Below are positions 22,301 through 23,760 of a stretch of DNA of 23,760 nucleotides, one piece after another. Made by a program: the position numbers and the translations under genes. This stretch comes from Ectocarpus siliculosus (Eukaryota; Sar; Phaeophyceae; Ectocarpales; Ectocarpaceae), in assembly GCA_000310025.1 (NCBI GenBank), contig FN648731.1:1-23760 (forward strand), read 5' to 3'. The stretch's first letter is position 1. Each line of letters opens with the position of its first letter. The notes under the pieces were generated by a model that did no database searches, was not told where the DNA came from, and worked only from the letters and a program-made list of their open reading frames with translations.

Positions 22301-23760
22301 TGCATGTAGAACCGAAAATCACGTACAAACGGGAATTACGATGAATGTAAATGGTGGGGGGTTTGGTGATCCCAAAAGTAAGGTGCAAAACTGCTGTATG
22401 ATTGTGAAATGGTCATGGTGAGGGTTCCGATGACTCCAAACAAGGCACAAACAACCCGATAGGTGGAAACGTAACGGAGAGTGCACATCGATTCTAAGTG
22501 AGGTATAGACCACAAGAGATCGTAAACGACGTGTTTGATGACAGTTACGGCGGGCGACCTTCACGGTGACCAATATCCCCCCGCCCCGTTTCTGTGGCTG
22601 TGTGATCGTCAGGCTTATCCTCGTCCTGGATGAGCAGTACCGCCCGATGCTGCAGGATCTTCAGAAGCGAGAAGGGAGGCTGGTATTCGCAGACCCGGGA
22701 TTGTGAGAGACGGTGCTGTTGCGAGAGATATTTATATACCCATGCCTTTGTCAGCCTTCGCAATGCCTCCCCCTTCCTGTTGACTTTGCAATACGGAGGG
22801 AAGAATGTCCGCTAGTCGGAGAATAATGGCCAACTGCGTGTGTTTCGGCGAGCCCTGCAGTGTAGGTTAAACAGGGCGGTTCATTCATATCTGGAAATTG
22901 CTTGTTGACTTGAAACTCTATACAATAATTAAATCCGGCTCTGTGCGTAGGTCCCCGGGTTGGAACTGACCGGCTGTGTAGGTACGTATCTGTATTCACA
23001 AGTCGCCTCATCTGTGTACCTCCACCGCCCAAGCCGTTGTCCGTGTAGGTTTTGCTGCACTCACAGGTTTGCGTCGCTGTGTACCCCTACCGCTCAGGTA
23101 TCATGCGTTGGAAAGGAATGCTCGAAATTTCTTTTCTCACTTGACTTTGTAATTTTTTTGAGTTTGGCTCTAAGTTCCCTTGCGTGCAGGCAGAGCGACG
23201 GAAAAACAAACTGCTTCTAATTTATTTAATGAAAACAGACGTGTATGTGCTGCAGCCCGAGCCCGCTACGGTGGTGCGCGTTCGACTGACCAGAAAATAA
23301 AAAAGGCAGGCGGGAATCGGCCGGTCTTTCGGTATTGGTGGCTCATCATATAGAACGGTTAGAATACCGTATGGAAGTAAAGGGTTATCTGGTGTAATGT
23401 TTGCGCGACTTGCTCTGCGGCTACCGAAATGGGTTCGTATAACGCCTACCCCGTGTTTTTCTGTCCAGAGATAGTCTATGCGGTGGGAGCACCATCACCC
23501 GTGGAATTAACTCCACATATATTGCGTCCCCAAAAATCAAAACTAAAGTATATGTACCCAAAACAAAGTTTGGACGCGAGAGGAGGGCGGTTGACGGAGC
23601 GGCTGCAGCGACGGCACTGGTCTGCCTGGGTGGTGAAGTTGTCGGAGTTCAGGGTCTTCTGCGAGGCGGTACATTGCTCTGTCCTGCTGCCGGTGGCTGA
23701 TTCCGTGGACGGAGAATCCGTCGGCCACGCCGTCGTGATGGTGGGACCGCTCCATTTGAT
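19332..23760 (+). CDS. ispD: 2-C-methyl-D-erythritol 4-phosphate cytidylyltransferase, plastid-targeted, 3' end outside the window
   Basis: IspD joins MEP to CTP to make CDP-methylerythritol in the plastid isoprenoid pathway. Exons visible are 19332-19424, 20601-20672, 20966-21027, 21786-21869 and 22613-22702, with GT-AG introns and matching phases. They give about 133 residues. Residues 1-20 form a signal peptide ending PASA, then Phe-21, followed by an Arg/Ala/Ser/Pro-rich stretch to about residue 55. This is the two-part leader of secondary plastids. The catalytic domain starts VENVAAVVLAGGVGKRM, the nucleotide-binding loop, and continues PKQFLELQGETVLEHSLKLF, with the conserved Lys and Gln after the loop, then LILVLDEQYRPM and LVFADPG. 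The later DSV, HDAARP and C-terminal segments are absent, so the remaining exons should lie beyond 23760. Exons 1 and 2 have weaker support than 3-5, since leaders are not conserved. The exon 1 donor (GTCTGG) is a choice made to keep phase. Confidence 0.9.
21424..21460 (+). repeat. Dispersed 37-bp repeat core, copy 2, in an IspD intron
   Basis: This copy lies in the intron between IspD exons 3 and 4 and matches 4871-4907. No long inverted-repeat arms like those around copy 1 are visible nearby. A short hairpin (CACCCAT with ATGGGTG) occurs about 135 bases downstream, near 21596-21620. Confidence 0.6.
21727..21744 (+). repeat. Run of 18 C upstream of IspD exon 4
   Basis: An uninterrupted C homopolymer ends 41 bases before the acceptor of IspD exon 4. 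A similar C-rich tract (20943-20962) lies immediately before exon 3. Both may serve as the pyrimidine tract of the acceptor. Their exact lengths are prone to sequencing error. Confidence 0.8.
22350..22475 (+). repeat. Diverged two-copy tandem repeat, about 62 bp, in an IspD intron
   Basis: Text of the form GGTTTGGTGATCCCAAAAGT followed by AAGGTGCAAAAC (near 22359-22391) recurs as GGTTCCGATGACTCCAAACA followed by AGGCACAAAC (near 22423-22452), about 62 bases apart. It is clearly diverged and non-coding. Confidence 0.5.
22703..23760. other. IspD intron 5 (start) and unassigned right edge
   Basis: The sequence begins with the donor GTGAGA after IspD exon 5. I find no segment encoding the next expected IspD motifs, so this is probably a long intron. 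A diverged two-copy tandem repeat of about 66 bases lies at 22972-23103 (CTGTGTACC at 23012 and 23077, each followed by CC-CTACCGC or a variant). From about 23543 to the edge, several frames on both strands stay open. One minus-strand frame contains CTASQKTLNSDNFTTQADQC. It may be part of another exon, but which strand or gene cannot be decided. Confidence 0.4.

Overview
The window looks like nuclear DNA of a photosynthetic stramenopile, most likely a brown alga. This is inferred from intron-rich genes with long introns (about 0.2 to 1.7 kb), scattered diverged tandem repeats, and a plastid isoprenoid gene whose N-terminus has the two-part signal-plus-transit leader with a Phe after the cleavage site (ASA|F) that is typical of algae with four-membrane plastids. 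There are no bacterial-style operons, and no RNA gene was recognised.

Two genes can be reconstructed exon by exon. They stand head to head around a gap of about 0.4 kb (18919-19331). The minus-strand gene (18918 down to 9487) has 11 exons and ten GT-AG introns. It encodes a complete protein of about 511 residues with an N-terminal leader resembling a mitochondrial presequence and a full-length hexameric-type glutamate dehydrogenase (GDH) fold. The plus-strand gene (19332 to beyond the right edge) is the 5' part of plastid 2-C-methyl-D-erythritol 4-phosphate cytidylyltransferase (IspD, MEP pathway). Five exons are visible and the C-terminal half lies outside.

The most notable result is that the GDH-like protein keeps the whole scaffold of the family (N-terminal domain, Rossmann glycine motif, C-terminal helix) and an intact frame through all 11 exons, but has lost the residues needed for GDH chemistry. 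The three active-site lysines, the catalytic aspartate and several substrate or cofactor contacts are all replaced. It reads as a maintained pseudoenzyme, perhaps a regulatory partner of an active GDH or a protein with a new ligand, rather than a decayed pseudogene.

The left 9.4 kb contains no gene I can identify. It holds a G-rich minisatellite-like array at the left edge, a roughly 240-bp foldback (MITE-like) element near 4.8-5.0 kb, a polypurine tract near 7.1-7.2 kb and otherwise unassigned sequence with only weak exon candidates. A 37-bp core of the foldback element recurs inside an IspD intron. Introns of both genes carry microsatellites and diverged tandem duplications of about 62-72 bp.
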